Below the pieces are notes generated by a model. It made no database searches. It was given only the letters and a program-made list of their open reading frames with translations, and was not told the DNA's origin. Positions 40,351-53,161 of a DNA stretch of 64,000 nt are shown in pieces (position 1 is the first letter of the stretch; each line of letters begins with the position of its first letter). The DNA is from Toxotes chatareus (taxonomy: Eukaryota > Chordata > Actinopteri > Toxotidae). A program made the position numbers and the translations under genes. Location of the stretch: contig CM028892.1 of NCBI GenBank assembly GCA_016801885.1, positions 5,650,114 to 5,714,113 on the forward strand, given 5' to 3'.

Positions 40351-42812
40351 TGATGAAGGGTAGTTGGTTGGCTGAGTGGCTGAAATATTACATAACAGAC
40401 AGAGGAATTGGTTGAATGCAATGAGAGATGGAAAAAATTGAGGGATAACAAAATGGATGAACTGGGGTGAAAAAGAAACATGTACTGATGGAGAAACAAT
40501 GATATGCAGAGCATGCTGGGAGGGGGAAGCGAAAATGCTGTCGGGGCAGCTGTTCTAAACAACAATTAGCTTCATTCACCTGGGTGCCATCTTAAAGAAC
40601 TGATGCAAGTGAACATGCAGCGCTGGCTGATTAAAGTCTGTTCAACAAGCTAACACTGATCGTTGCAGCGAGTGATGGTCCAATTCAATCAGTCATTTAT
40701 TTGAATGATGTCTTAAAGTCAGTGTGTTACAATGAGTCATAATTAAAGCTGTATTTAGTTTTCTAACAGGTCAGTCTGAGGTCAGATGGGGCTCTGAAGT
40801 CCTACATGAGCGGCATGAAAACACCAATGAACACAATATCAAACAGCGATGGAACAAATGAGCTGTAATGTGCAAATGTGCAGACGAGACAGTTTAGATG
40901 AATCAAAAAAAACTTGTCTACCAAACTTTGCGGCTAAATTATTCTTTGCAGATGACAATGGATCAGGTTCCACAGATGCAAGGATAACATAGCGCTCAGG
41001 TGCTCAAAGACCCTGCAGTTTAATAAACGGTTTGTTGAAATTCTTATGCTACTAGAGATTAATTTAAGAATAAAGCAAAGGTCCAGTGAAGCAGGTGCAT
41101 CCTGCACCCTGAAATCAGAAAAAAGGAAAACATTAACAGCAGAAAAACATCAGGTTGAATGTCTTTTCACAATTTCTATTGTACAGGTTTATTTCTGATT
41201 TCTTGCCTGAGTAAAAATGTAAACGAGCGAGCTGACCATAAATTGTATCCCAGAAACAGAGTCGTCAGATATTATATTGCAGTGGCGACAGTGAAATTAG
41301 GCTTTTTGTGATTATTCTCATTGCTGAAACTGTAATTTTGTAGCTGTGGAAATCAACTGATGCTCAACACAGGCCATTGCATCCATCTACCACAATGGCA
41401 GTGGATGTGAATAAAGGGGGGAAAAAAAATAAAAAGATCTGACTCTTTCAGACACATACACACACACACACACCACAGTTCACTTTACCAGCAGTTAACA
41501 CAAAGAAGACAGTTAAAGCTATTAGAATTATGTTGAGGAGAGATTTTCTCCGTAATAAACTCTCTCCCTACTCCATAATAACAGCAGCTATTACCCAAGA
41601 TGTATCACTGTCATGCCATCTCTGCGGACAATAAGTGTGTTTGTGTGTATGACGGGGTGATTGAGAATGAAACGATCAGCAGGCCAACACAAACACAGCT
41701 GTTTTCATTGTTGCGCTGCTCAGATGTGCTTTCACAGGCAGACGGCGTGTGTGTGTGTGATCATATAGAGCAAAGAGTGACCCCACCTCCTGTTCTGCCC
41801 CTCCTGTTCTAATGAAAAGCTTTGGCAGTGTAAGCTAACGCACAAGATACTGCTCGTCTCTCCCTGTCTGCGTATCTGTGTTTTTTTGTTCTTAAAGCTG
41901 AAATCGGCAACAGGGTTTTTTAAATTTTTTTATGTGTCTTTATTATATCCATCTGTGTCGTCAAGCCCTGCATATCATTAACTACAAGATTAAGCAACTT
42001 CCCAACACCTCACTAACTTATAGTCTTTAGTTTGACATGTGTTAGGTGTAATAAATATCTAACATCTTCATGACCACTGGCTGCCGCTGGTGTTTTTTTG
42101 GCACAAGAAAAGCGCAATTCTATTATTAATCCTGCCTGAAAAGCGGCTCTGATTGGTCGATACTTTGTCCAAGTGGTGGAAAAAGTCGTCGGTGTGATTA
42201 ACAGTAGACCAGAATGAGTCACTTAAAAACATAGGACATGTAGGCTGAGTTCAGAGGTCTAAAATCAGATTAGACTGTATTATATTCTTTGACAAGCCTG
42301 GTTTCTAAAAGTTGACCTAAATTTCTGAACATGAATCGTATATAGGTTAATTAACAACAGATAAAACCAACCAATACATTTACCTAATAAAAACTAATAC
42401 TACGATATGACCCCTAGTATTATGATTATCGTCCATACCTGCTAGCCACTGTACACTCTCCTCTTATTGTAAGGTAACAGTAGCTGCGTCTCAAACACTC
42501 ATTTTGTACAAGTTCATGCTTTTATTTTGTAGGGTAGCTCCCGTATTCTTTTTTTTATTTTTATATTTTTGCTTTATTCGTGTTTGACTTCTTCATAGAG
42601 AAAAACAATCTTCATGGAAACTGGATTATTACAGGAGACACAGCTTTACGGCTTTATTGTGCTATTATCATCATTGTACTTCTGGGAATTGTTACATTAT
42701 TACGTGCAAATGCTGCAATATCATTGTTGGAGTTGTATTTAAACTTGTGCACAGAAGAGTTTGTGGCCATGTTTTGTACACACCTTGTGTTTTTTTTTTC
42801 TCTTTCGTATTT

Positions 42813-42837
42813 TGTGTGTGTGTGTGTGTGTGTGTGT
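42813..42837. repeat. (TG)12 microsatellite
   Basis: This is a TG run followed by TCTGTGTGTGTATGTG. It explains the Val-Cys and Thr-His open frames on both strands. Confidence 0.9.
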
Positions 42838-43412
42838 CTGTGTGTGTATGTGTATGAGACAGAGTATAAGAGGAGAAAAAAAGAGAGGCACATTGAGTGC
42901 TGGCACTTTATCCCATGCTGGTGATGGTGGTTGGCATTGTCTGATGCCAGTTAGTGTTTGGCGCCAGCACACAGAGGGCATGGTGTGTGTTTGTGTGTGT
43001 TAGGGAGGTAAGTGGTGTGAGAGGAGGGTAGATGAAATAAAAGCTATGAGAAAGGAAGCAAAGAGGAGACAGGAGAGGTAAAAAAAAAAAAGGGGGGGAA
43101 GAGGAGAGAGTAATATTAGTGATGAAGGGCTGAGAGAGGATGAGCAGAGGAGGGACAGAGGAGTGAGAAGGATGGTAGGGCATCGAGGGCAGACGGGCCT
43201 TGTCCCTGCGCCTTTGTGTGTGTTTGAGTGTGAGTCTGTACCTATGTTTTTTTGTGTATGTGTATGTGTGTCTGTCCCCGTGTCTTTGTACTGGCTAATC
43301 TAGGCGTCAGCAGCTTTTTGAGGCTTTTGTGCTGACAATAATCACACAGCGCTCCTCTTTTCAATTCATCAGCAACAACAACAAGGGATCACATGTCCCC
43401 TATACAGAATCC

Positions 43413-43451
43413 AGAGAGAGAGAGAGAGAGAGAGGGAGGGAGGGAGAGAGG
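43413..43451. repeat. (GA)n / GGGA low-complexity repeat
   Basis: A GA dinucleotide run grades into GGGAGGGAGGGAGAG. Confidence 0.9.
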
Positions 43452-43652
43452 GCATGCACAGAGTTAAAGTGGCCATCATGTTGCCTAGTTACTGCTTGGG
43501 TTGATGGTGATTTGGTGTGTGTGGGCAGGCACATGCAAACGGTCAACGCCCTCTGCACCTCTGCTGAGCGCAAATAGAACATAGAAAAGTACAATCACAC
43601 ACTCAGAAGCATCCCCTCCTCCTCCTCCTTTTTTTTTTTTTTCAAAGAATAA

Positions 43653-43658
43653 TTTATT
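43653..43658 (-). terminator. Candidate distal poly(A) signal of prox
   Basis: The + strand TTTATT is AATAAA on the minus strand. About 11 bases further along the minus strand a run of 14 A begins (+ strand T run ending at 43642), so cDNA ends here may reflect internal priming. Not proven. Confidence 0.3.
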
Positions 43659-44456
43659 TCATGTTGCAGTGTGATGGATAAACAATAAGTAAACCACTGG
43701 TCAAATCCGTAGCAAGCATTAATAATAATCATCATCATCGTCAGAATAACATTAATAGGAATAATTATTTCAGTTATAAATAATAACAGTATCAGAGTGA
43801 TCAGAGTAATTATTACATCTATACAAGCTACAAATATCAGCATTTTGTTGTATGTATTTTTTTTTCTGCTGTTAAAACCTTAAACACTTCACACATGACC
43901 CGGCTGGTGCAGCTGCCCCCCTTGGCTGCGCAGAGCATGGAGACAAATATCCAAAGAAACCACATTTCCACCCTGTGGTTTGTGACTTTTTGTGAAGTTT
44001 TCAGGGATGAAATTGGACATTTCTGAATTTAGGAGATACAAGCAACTTTAAAAACACTTGATTATACCACAGCCAGGTATCAGAGTTTTGTTAAGTGTTA
44101 AAATCCTCAGTGCGAGTGTAAATTCAATGAATACTTAAAATAATCCTGTGTATTGATTTAAAGAAAAGATTAGCCTGTCAGAGCACCATTCAAGAAAGAC
44201 AGTTCTGTCTTTTTATGACACCAGAATTAGTACAGCACCAATCATGGCCTAAGTACCCCCATAATCCTATATTGGTGCTGTATTTTGAAACTATGACAAA
44301 TAAATCAGTAGTAGTTGACCCTGGCTGAGGCTTATTATTTTGATATTGTGTATAAGTTGGCAGATAAGCAACAATAAAATGCAAAACACACAGTGTGTTT
44401 TAGGTCATGTAGTCACCATTACATAGTTTGTCCACCAGAGAGCACTGACATGTTCA

Positions 44457-44462
44457 TTTATT
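44457..44462 (-). terminator. Candidate proximal poly(A) signal of prox
   Basis: AATAAA on the minus strand is the first canonical signal after the prox stop. GTGTGTTTTG-type sequence follows within about 70 bases. Confidence 0.4.
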
Positions 44463-44514
44463 CTGTAAAAAGTAAAGTAAAAAGTCCCACTCAGCACACA
44501 CCTTGGTCATAAAT

Positions 44515-44690
44515 CTTATATAAATATAAATATAAGGGCTCCTTATTGTGCAGAAGGTTTTTGTGCACACCTGTATACAGACCAGTGTGTAGGAGATGAA
44601 GCAGTGGTTCACAACAACAACAGCAAAAACAGGTATGTTTCGGTCAAGCAGCCTTCATCAGATACTCCATGCTTCATAGGTATTAAGTGC
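44515..44690 (-). repeat. Possible dispersed repeat (ATGAAGG...GACCGAAAC motif)
   Basis: On the minus strand the text ATCTGATGAAGGCTGCTTGA is followed by CCGAAACATACC. I have seen similar GATGAAGG/CCGAAAC phrases in dispersed vertebrate repeats. I cannot name the family, and the limits are guesses. Confidence 0.25.
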
Positions 44691-45104
44691 CTGAAACACA
44701 GCCACTGAATAAATTCAAGCGTAAGTGCTGACAGTGTGTGGGAGCTGAAGTTTGTGTCAGAACACTTTTTTCTAGAATTGTAAAAATGGAACAGACACAG
44801 TCAAAGTTATTTCATTTCTTTAAGAAGTGAAATAGTACGATTTTTGCCATCGATGCTCTGGGCGCCTGAATGCGGCGCGAGCCGAGAAGGGGCAGCCGTG
44901 GGAGGGGTGGGGCAGGGAGAGCCACACAGTCAAGACAGACACTCAGTAAGTCTCAGTACAGTAAGAAGAGGAAGAAGTAAAAAGAGGAGGGAAAATGAAG
45001 GGAAATAAACAACAACTAAGTCAGTTTTTTTTTGTTTTTTTTTTGCCCAGTTTGTCTGGGTCCGGGTGAGGATTTGGGATTGCTACTGTGCTTTCCTGTT
45101 CAAA

Positions 45105-45106
<2 letters not shown>

Positions 45107-45140
<34 letters not shown>
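45107..45140. repeat. (GT)17 microsatellite
   Basis: This is a pure GT run followed by a shorter, interrupted one. It lies inside the probable prox 3' UTR. Confidence 0.95.
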
Positions 45141-45142
<2 letters not shown>

Positions 45143-45785
45143 GTGTGTGTTTGTGTGTCTGTGTAAGTTGTGACTGAGAAGCTGAAAGCTTATACAAAGG
45201 AGAAAAAATACAGAAACATCACTTTTTTTTCAAAAATGTCCATGTAACTTAAAAACATCCACAATAAAAAGATTTTTATATATTATCATCTTTAGTTTTA
45301 GTTCGCTCCTGATCCCGAATCTAGGCCTGAAGATTGATCCATAATCCTCCTCATCCCTGAAGGAGGATGAAGAGCGAGCTTGGACGAGTTGGAGGAGAAA
45401 GAGGAGATAGGGTTTTTGGCAAGGAGGAGCTTTTCTCTAAGTGCAAGGAGGTTCACTTTTCACCGTTTTGCTTTTAATTTATAAAAGTCTCAACACAATT
45501 TGTAAATTTTGAGTGTCGTCTGACTCTCGAGTCTCAGCCCTCCACCTTGCTGAAGAGGAATATTTTTTTTAATATATAAAACATCTTGAGAGGGCAGGTT
45601 TGTCTTTAAAAGATGGGCTGACCGAAAACAACCACTAACAAACCTCTCCAGAAGCCTCCGAGCAGAATAACTTCAAGTCTCTGCATCGCGTTCTGAACGT
45701 CAAGCCTTTTACTGGCGTTTTCTTACAGTCTTCTCACAGTCCTCGGAGGTTTGTCTTGCTTGACGTGTTTCCTCCCTCGTCCTAG

Positions 45786-45971
45786 TCAGTCATGGAGGAG
45801 TTCTTGTAGACAGCTGGGGGATTTGAAGATCTCAGGAACCTCGCTGTCCAGTTTGCAGATCACCTTGTAGATGGCCTTCTTCCAGGACGGGTCTGCGTCT
45901 TTGCCGGCCACGATGGCGTTGAAGAACTCACGGAGAGTCACTTGGGCCACCTCCAGAAACCGATCAGGAAC
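45786..45971 (-). CDS. prox1: prox last coding exon: Prospero domain, stop
   Basis: Read on the minus strand after ccccttcag, 62 codons run from GTT (Val) to TGA (45786-45788). The peptide holds REFFNAIVAGKDADPSWKK and EVPEIFKSPSCLQELLHD. The Prospero domain packs against the homeodomain to form one structural unit. The final residue is Asp where PROX1 normally has Glu. Confidence 0.95.
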   Translation of the reverse strand, partial: VPDRFLEVAQVTLREFFNAIVAGKDADPSWKKAIYKVICKLDSEVPEIFKSPSCLQELLHD

Positions 45972-46735
45972 CTGAAGGGGAAAAGGGAAATAGACAAGTG
46001 GAGGAGAGAAAGCGGTAGAAAGAAAAAGGAAATCGTGAGTGATATGTCTGCTTCAATTGATTGAAATGAAGAGGAACTCCCTTCAAGCACCTTCTTCTTT
46101 TTTTGTTCTAAATTTAAATTTACAATACAGTATTTATGATCATAAAAAAGCTCAATATAAAAGAACTGTGCTACTTCTGTATGAGCAAAAATGGAGTGTA
46201 TTCCACAAACTGCTGAGCACATTCACAGCGTCTGAGGAGAACTGGCCTTGAGACCGACATTGATTGGAATTCAGGAGCCGAATCCAAACCATAAATCTCC
46301 ACACCATTAATACACACAACATGTGTCATGTGAATTGGGTGAAACATTCACCTGTTTGAAATCGCAATTGCAATAAAAAAAAAAATAGTGAAAAAAGCGA
46401 GAACGGGACACAGATTTTTCCTTTAGAAAATAATTTTATAAGTTAAAGTTATAAAGAAAACTCTACAGACGTTTTTCTTTTATATCTTATGGGTTTTTAC
46501 AATTTTTATCCTGTGAGCTTTTCATATGTGCTAATGCAAAAATCCTTAAATAGAGAACAAGTACTCAAAAACACAGTTTGCTTTTAGAAAAGTGATTGTG
46601 TGACTGAACTGAATCACAGAATTAGGTGAAGCGTGCGTGTGTTTCAGGTGTCCATATATTTCTATTCCTGTACCGAGTTTTTCGTCAGCAGTGAACTTCC
46701 CCTAAATGTACTTCTCCTTTCTTAACAGCCCCCAG

Positions 46736-46769
<34 letters not shown>

Positions 46770-47571
46770 ATGTATGTGTTTGGTGTCAGAGTTCCTTATG
46801 CACACTCACACACACTCACGCAAAATGACAGATGACACACACAGTCCTTGACAATGGCAGGTGAACAGTTGTCTGTGATCTGTCACAGTGTGTGTGTTGG
46901 AGAGTTTAAACAAGAACGGAGGGGTTGCAGGGATCCAATTGTCCTTTCCACATGCAGGCATAAATATACTGTCATCACAAGGCTTTGTGTGTGTGTTTGT
47001 GTGTGTGTTAATGCTGCGTATGTGCTCATAGCAGTGTTTGACAGCAAACAATGGCACACACACACATGCACGCACGCAAGCACACACATTTTTCATTCTT
47101 TTTTCTGCCCTTTCTCCCGGGGGCAAGATCATACAAAGACACTAAACAACCTGATGAGGATTCTCACCCCCACCCCCCCTTTTTTTTCCCTTCTTGACTC
47201 TTTTTCTGTATGCAGATACACACACACACACTCTCATACACACTAGGCTGTCTCTTCCAGACGAGTACATGCTCCTATACACCCCAACAAACTCACACAC
47301 ATGCGTAGAGGACAGCAGTGTGCCGTCTGGGTGTAACCCCGTCACGCGTGGCAGGACATGCCAAGGTTAGCCGCCACCAGAACGGATGAATCACCCTCCG
47401 CACACACTCGCACTCCAACACGCACACGTATACACACACCCTAAATGATTCCCTGGACTCTCATATACTCCGTCTACCCTCACCTACCCTCTCTCTCTTT
47501 TTAGGTGGCCCTTTGAGACCACAGTTATTTCAATGAGGCCCTCTGTCACTGTCTTGGTACAGACACTACTG

Positions 47572-47610
<39 letters not shown>

Positions 47611-49300
47611 GCTCTCTCTTCACACACTAATCAAGGTTTAAACTTTGATATCTACTTTTTTACCAGCAGGGTTGATTCCTACGTAGTCATACTCTTTCTT
47701 CTTTATCTTAATTTTGTGTTTCATATCTTTCGCCATCATTTCACTTTTGATAACACAGTGTTTTCTAATGAGATCTAAAAGGACGGATATGTCAACAGTG
47801 AAGTCCCAACAGGGCAAGGAACCAGCAGTGAGACAGTCAGAAGCCAGTCGTTTTGCCAGATCATCTAAACTGTTTTATTCTGAGGTGAAACCAAAACTGA
47901 GCCTTTCAAAATGTTCGTGATAATAGAGTTCGAGCTGACTCCTTGTGTTTCTTGCCTAGTTTGTCTTCTTTTTACTGATGCTGCCACATTTGAGATCTCA
48001 GCATTTACCTCAGTGAATACAGTCGTATTATTAGAGACAGGAAGGCAGAACCACAAAAATAAGACCCAGACGTAATTTTAGCAAAAAGAAAAATGGAAAC
48101 GAGGCTTAATCATTAAACCTCAGCAGGTGCCGAAACATTTATGTGGTTCTAAAAGGCTAAAACTCATTGTTTTATCTCTGCAAGAAAATAAAGAAAGCCC
48201 CAAAGTCAAGCTGCTGTTTTTAATAGCTGCTGTGAAACTGCCCTCTGGGACAAATAAAAGTTGAAACCTGAGCTTGATCTTGAAGATGAATGTGCCTTTG
48301 AGGCGTCCTCTCCCTCTTGGATTACATCCCTTCATCCCTTAGTTGTTCAAATTTGCTCTCATCTTTAAAAAAAAAAGACAAATCCACTCTTTTTAATGTC
48401 TCCCCAGGACAGTTTTTCTTAATTTTTTCTTCCTCCTTATAAATTTAAGCTTCTCTTTCGCTTTGCAGAGGTGCATCTGGGTGTTTAGTTGACCTAAACA
48501 CCCAGATGCAGTGGTGAAGCTGTGAAATCTGAATGCTGTGACTGAACACCACCCTTCATCAAACCCCTCTCAGCTCTGCCTCATCCGACCTTTGTTTGTG
48601 ATTGATATTTCAGATTGCAAAGAGCTGTAAAACAAAAACTAACATGCACAGTGGGGCAGTAAGAGATTCAGTGACCTTGACCTAGAAGGGCTCTGTCTGA
48701 GTGTCTTTGTGTTGCAGCGCTGGTACTGCCTTGTTCAGCACGATGATTGGTGTGTTTTAAAAATGTTTCAGGACGGTGTGCGTCATCATTCCAGCGGTGA
48801 GAGGACTCAAAGTGCTGAAACAAGACTACGACGGGGAGAGGAAAGGACACCGCTGATTCACAGAGAGGTACTGAAACACAAGGAGACGGAATGAAATGAA
48901 GCCGGGAGGATATTGTGTGTCCGGTTTGGGTATCAGCTTGACTGGACAACACACAAACACATACACAGACACACACTTGGGTCCAGATGCCCAGATTTTG
49001 TCTGGCCATCGTAAATCAGTCCAATAAAGAGATCTAAATTAGGCCATCATCAATACAGATGGGCCTGTTTCCCCTGTGTGTGTGTGTGTGTTTGTGTGTG
49101 ATTTGCTCCTGGCTTGGATGTTGATATGATGTGTAGTTGCCAGGAGAGAGAGAGTGAGCGAGGAATGGGGAAAGTGGGGAAGAGAAAGGAAGATAAAGAG
49201 GAAGAAAGACACTTCGTTCCCAGTAAACATAATTCGCATGATTGCTCTGGTTTGGTGGGTAAATATTGGATGAAGGGAGGCTCAATTACTCTCTCTTCAT

Positions 49301-49356
<56 letters not shown>

Positions 49357-52300
49357 GGACAAGAGCCTGTAAATCTCTAAATCGCTGCCCAACAAAGAGG
49401 CCTACTGGGACGCTTTCCCTCCTTCTTTTTTTCCCTTGTCTCCTTCCTTTTTCTCATCCTCTCACTCTCTCCCTCCGTCCTCTTCCTCGTCAGCTCCTCC
49501 ATGCCTCGCCTCTTCTTGGAAATATATTCTTATTTATTCTCTATCTTGTGAAAAATCACGAGCTCACTTAACCATTTATCTTTCATCGCACATGCAGACT
49601 CATGGTGTGTTTTGAAATGACTGAGGTGCTGACAGACACATTTGCTGCCTTCAAGAAAAGTCACCTGCATTAAGGCTACTTCAGCTGTTTTCTGCTTCTC
49701 ACGTTGCATTTACGGCCTCTCCTCGGTCATTTTCCTCTGTCAGGCATTCTGAATGCTCATTTGCATTTTCAGATTTATCAACCTTTGCCTTTTGCTTTCA
49801 TCATCTGCGTCTCTCTCTCAGTGTCAAGTTGCTTTTCTTTAACTTTTTTAATGGGTGGAAAGTTATGGTCCATTTTATCAAAGTACATGAAGAAAACCAA
49901 ACATCTGGAGTATATTGTATATGTTTGTAGGTATTATACAGTTCTGGTAGCAACGATAGCAGAGGTGTGTTTTTAGGCATGATAACATTCTTAGCACGAG
50001 CAGTGAAAACACAAACGAGGCACGTGCAGAAACTCAAGCCATCAGTAGAAAACCTGAAGTGCGGAAACAGCACAGCAATAAGCACTTAGCAACAGTGACG
50101 TCTCCTTTGCTAATTTTGTGATTTTTATTTATTTATTTATTTTTGGTAACAGTGCAGGCCACAAGCACAAAAGGGTACTGTTGTACTAAAAATTATTTTT
50201 AGCATAAAGGAGAGCCCTTTATAAGTAGGTTACTTCTTTATGGAGACACTGTCCCATTTTAACATATCTAAAATAGGGAAACTTAACATAGATGTAAGTT
50301 ACACACAGACAGCATCGTTGCCCAGGAAAGGCTTTTTTTTCCCCTTATCATCGAGCGAATCTTCACTTTATCCATGACAGAGTAGCACAGTCTCCCTCGA
50401 CTAAGACATGCCACATAAACAGCAGTTCTTCTCTTCCTTATTACAGGTGAGTAGTTCCCCTTTAAACCACTGACACGCTGTAGCACGTGTCAGTGCTGTA
50501 AACCTTCTCTGTGATTGTTTCCTTATTCGGTCTGTCATGCTGATCATTGGCGCTGATGTGATATTGGTGTGTTTATGTTTGTTGATGTTGTTGCTGTTCA
50601 TTCTGTGACTGTCAGCTGTTCAACTATGAGACTTTTTGAGAGAGTTTGTCTTTGAAAAAGCGTGAACGTGAATGTTACTTCCATTTTCTTACTTTGCATC
50701 CTTAAACTCTTTCTTCATTTCTAGTCTGTCCATCCATTCTCCACCCCTCATCAGCTGCTTCTCTCTGTCCTTTCCCTGTTTCTCTCTGCCTGCCCTGCTC
50801 TCCTCTCGTCTGAATATAAGCCACTCCTCTTTCTCCACCTCCCTCCATCCAAAAGGATTAATTTCTCTTTCTCTCCACGCTGTCACCATGAGACTGATGC
50901 AGACGTCTGAGCTGTGTGTGTGTTTGCATGTCCTCAGTTGACTCTACCTGCTCACCTCCCCATACGTCTTTCCGCCTGCCTATCTCTCCTTTACCTTTCC
51001 ATCCTCACTCACTGCCGTGCACAAATGGGAACACACACACACACACACACACACGGCTCTTAAGAAATCACTGCTCAAACACCATATGTTTGATTCTCAA
51101 GGTGTACAAACAGAAGTAAAGTGTGTGTGTGTGTGTGTGTTCTTCCATCTTTTTTCTGTTTTACTTGGAGTCTCCTCCCTCGACGTCGGAGATGATGACA
51201 CTGTTTACTCAAGTGTGTGTGTACATGTACGCAGTTGTTTGGCCAGTTAAGTGTTATTCATGATTTCATGTTTACTTGCGTTATTTGATCATTAATCATT
51301 TTCCCGCTCACTTGTCCCTTTTAAGCCATTGTTGTAGTCTTGTAGCTCCAAGATGTTGCTCTTTTAGAGTTCAGGTGACCCTCAGCCTTCACACACACAC
51401 ACACACACCTCCACACTCTACATTTTGTTGCCATTCATTCGCTTCGTGGCCTTGAGGTCCACTTTACTGTTGGTCAGTAGAGTATTTTTCTATCACAGAG
51501 ACAATACTGGAACTCTTTCATCTGCTCCTCCTTCTGTAGACTGAGTAAATGCTGCCTGCGTGTGTGTGTGTGTGTGTGTGAGACTGGGTGGACGTATCAT
51601 TTTTGTGCCAACACACGAGCATCTGCTTCCTTTTTCCTCCTCCTCTCTCTCACTCTCTCGCTTTCCCTGCTATCAGGCCTGGCGTTAGTCACACACACAC
51701 ACACACCCTGGCAGGAAAATACAAACACACACACAACCAGAATGGAGTGTCCTTTCACTTTTCGTCTTCCCTGTCTTGTCTTTTCATCCGTCATACTTTT
51801 GCAAATTAAATAATGTTGCCTTTTGTTTCATTTGTGGCGTAACAGTCGTACAAAGATCCCTCAGCCTGCTTAAAACTCATGGCAGGACTGTGCTCTCTGA
51901 GAGCTGATGCTGTCTCTGGCTTGGCTTTAAAATAGTCTTTTACAATGCAGACAAACATTAAGGAAGTTAGGGAAACTCTCTGGTTGCTTTCAAGGTTTGT
52001 AGTTGTAGCTGTGGGTCAGCACGTGATGTTAGATTTTTTTTCTGTCAGACAGACTCTCCTCAATCTGTATACAAAACATTGTGTTTTGGTTTGATACTCA
52101 AAGGGTACACACCTCTCCTGCACGAAGGTGTGTCCTCCTCCTTTACCTGTGCATGTGCTCCTCTGGTGTAAGGTAACAGCGTAATATGAAATGACTTTTA
52201 AAGTCAAACTGTGCAACTTTGAACTTTTAAGATTTAGGAGGATCGAATACAACCACAAGCTACTACTTCTGGTTTAGTGGTTTAGAGCTGCAGGCTGAGT

Positions 52301-53126
52301 CTGACTGAGTGTAGATTTTTGTCTAGTCAGAAAAATAAGGACATTAAACTTGCAAAAGGCCGCCCTTACATAGCCACTTTCCTTGAGTGTTGTATAATTA
52401 GGCCAATGAAAAGCATTTGTTCATCAAAGATGAGGCAGTATTAATTTTAATTTATGTCATTTTTCCAGGCAGTCAGGGAATTCAGTTATGTTCCTCTGTG
52501 TTCCTGCTGCACCGTACGTTCTGCACATAAATAGCACAGACAACAACCTGCTAGCGAGGTGCTCTTTGACACAGTCACCCATATTTGCACCAGGCAGATA
52601 GCTGCCATTCCTAAGTGAAGCAGGAAATGGACAGATCGCACTTTCACCGACATAAAGTTAAAAAACAAAAGACCATATAGCTGTTAATCAGCTGTTTGAT
52701 GGCAAATAAAACCTTCTCATCCCTTGTTCAACGATATCTTGACCTCAGAGCCAAGACTTTTTGTAGCTGCCACTTAAAGCTGCCTAAATTGAAGGTAAAA
52801 ATGGCGACTGAAGGTTCCTCCAGGACATCAGCAATATGTTTCCTTTCTCTGCTGCTCTTTTGTCAATAAGTCACTGATCTCACTATCGCCAGGACAATGG
52901 CAATAAAGTTTCTCTTTGTTCAGACTGCATGTGACCGAGAGGAAGGGTCTGCGTCCTGAGATTGCGTCTGTGTGTGTCTGTTCACACTATCTCATGAGTG
53001 TGTTTATCTGCTTTTTGTGTGCAACTGTTGCGCGTGTCTTCGTATCTCTTGCCTGCTGCCATTTGTGTGTGTCCTTTCATACACGTGCTGTGCTTCCTTG
53101 GATTGGTGTGTGTGTTCTGTTCTTCC

Positions 53127-53161
<35 letters not shown>

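Larger units (their letters stand above)
31505..43640. other. Intergenic DNA before the prox 3' end; no gene seen
   Basis: No exon was recognised. Contents include a C-rich G-quadruplex-type tract at 33.1 kb, candidate regulatory blocks at 33.2-33.9 and 38.0-38.5 kb, a MITE end at 35.5 kb, a C13 run at 37162-37174, a GATG-rich degenerate repeat at 40.08-40.35 kb, a GA repeat at 43.41 kb, and many TG runs. Confidence 0.55.
43640..45785 (-). other. Probable prox 3' untranslated region (extent uncertain)
   Basis: This is the sequence downstream of the prox stop codon on the minus strand. The first canonical AATAAA on that strand is at 44457-44462 (about 1.3 kb of UTR) and a second is at 43653-43658 (about 2.1 kb). 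Long 3' UTRs are usual for PROX1 genes. The block includes a (GT)17 run at 45107-45140 and a GC-rich patch near 44862-44930. The boundary is inferred. Confidence 0.45.
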
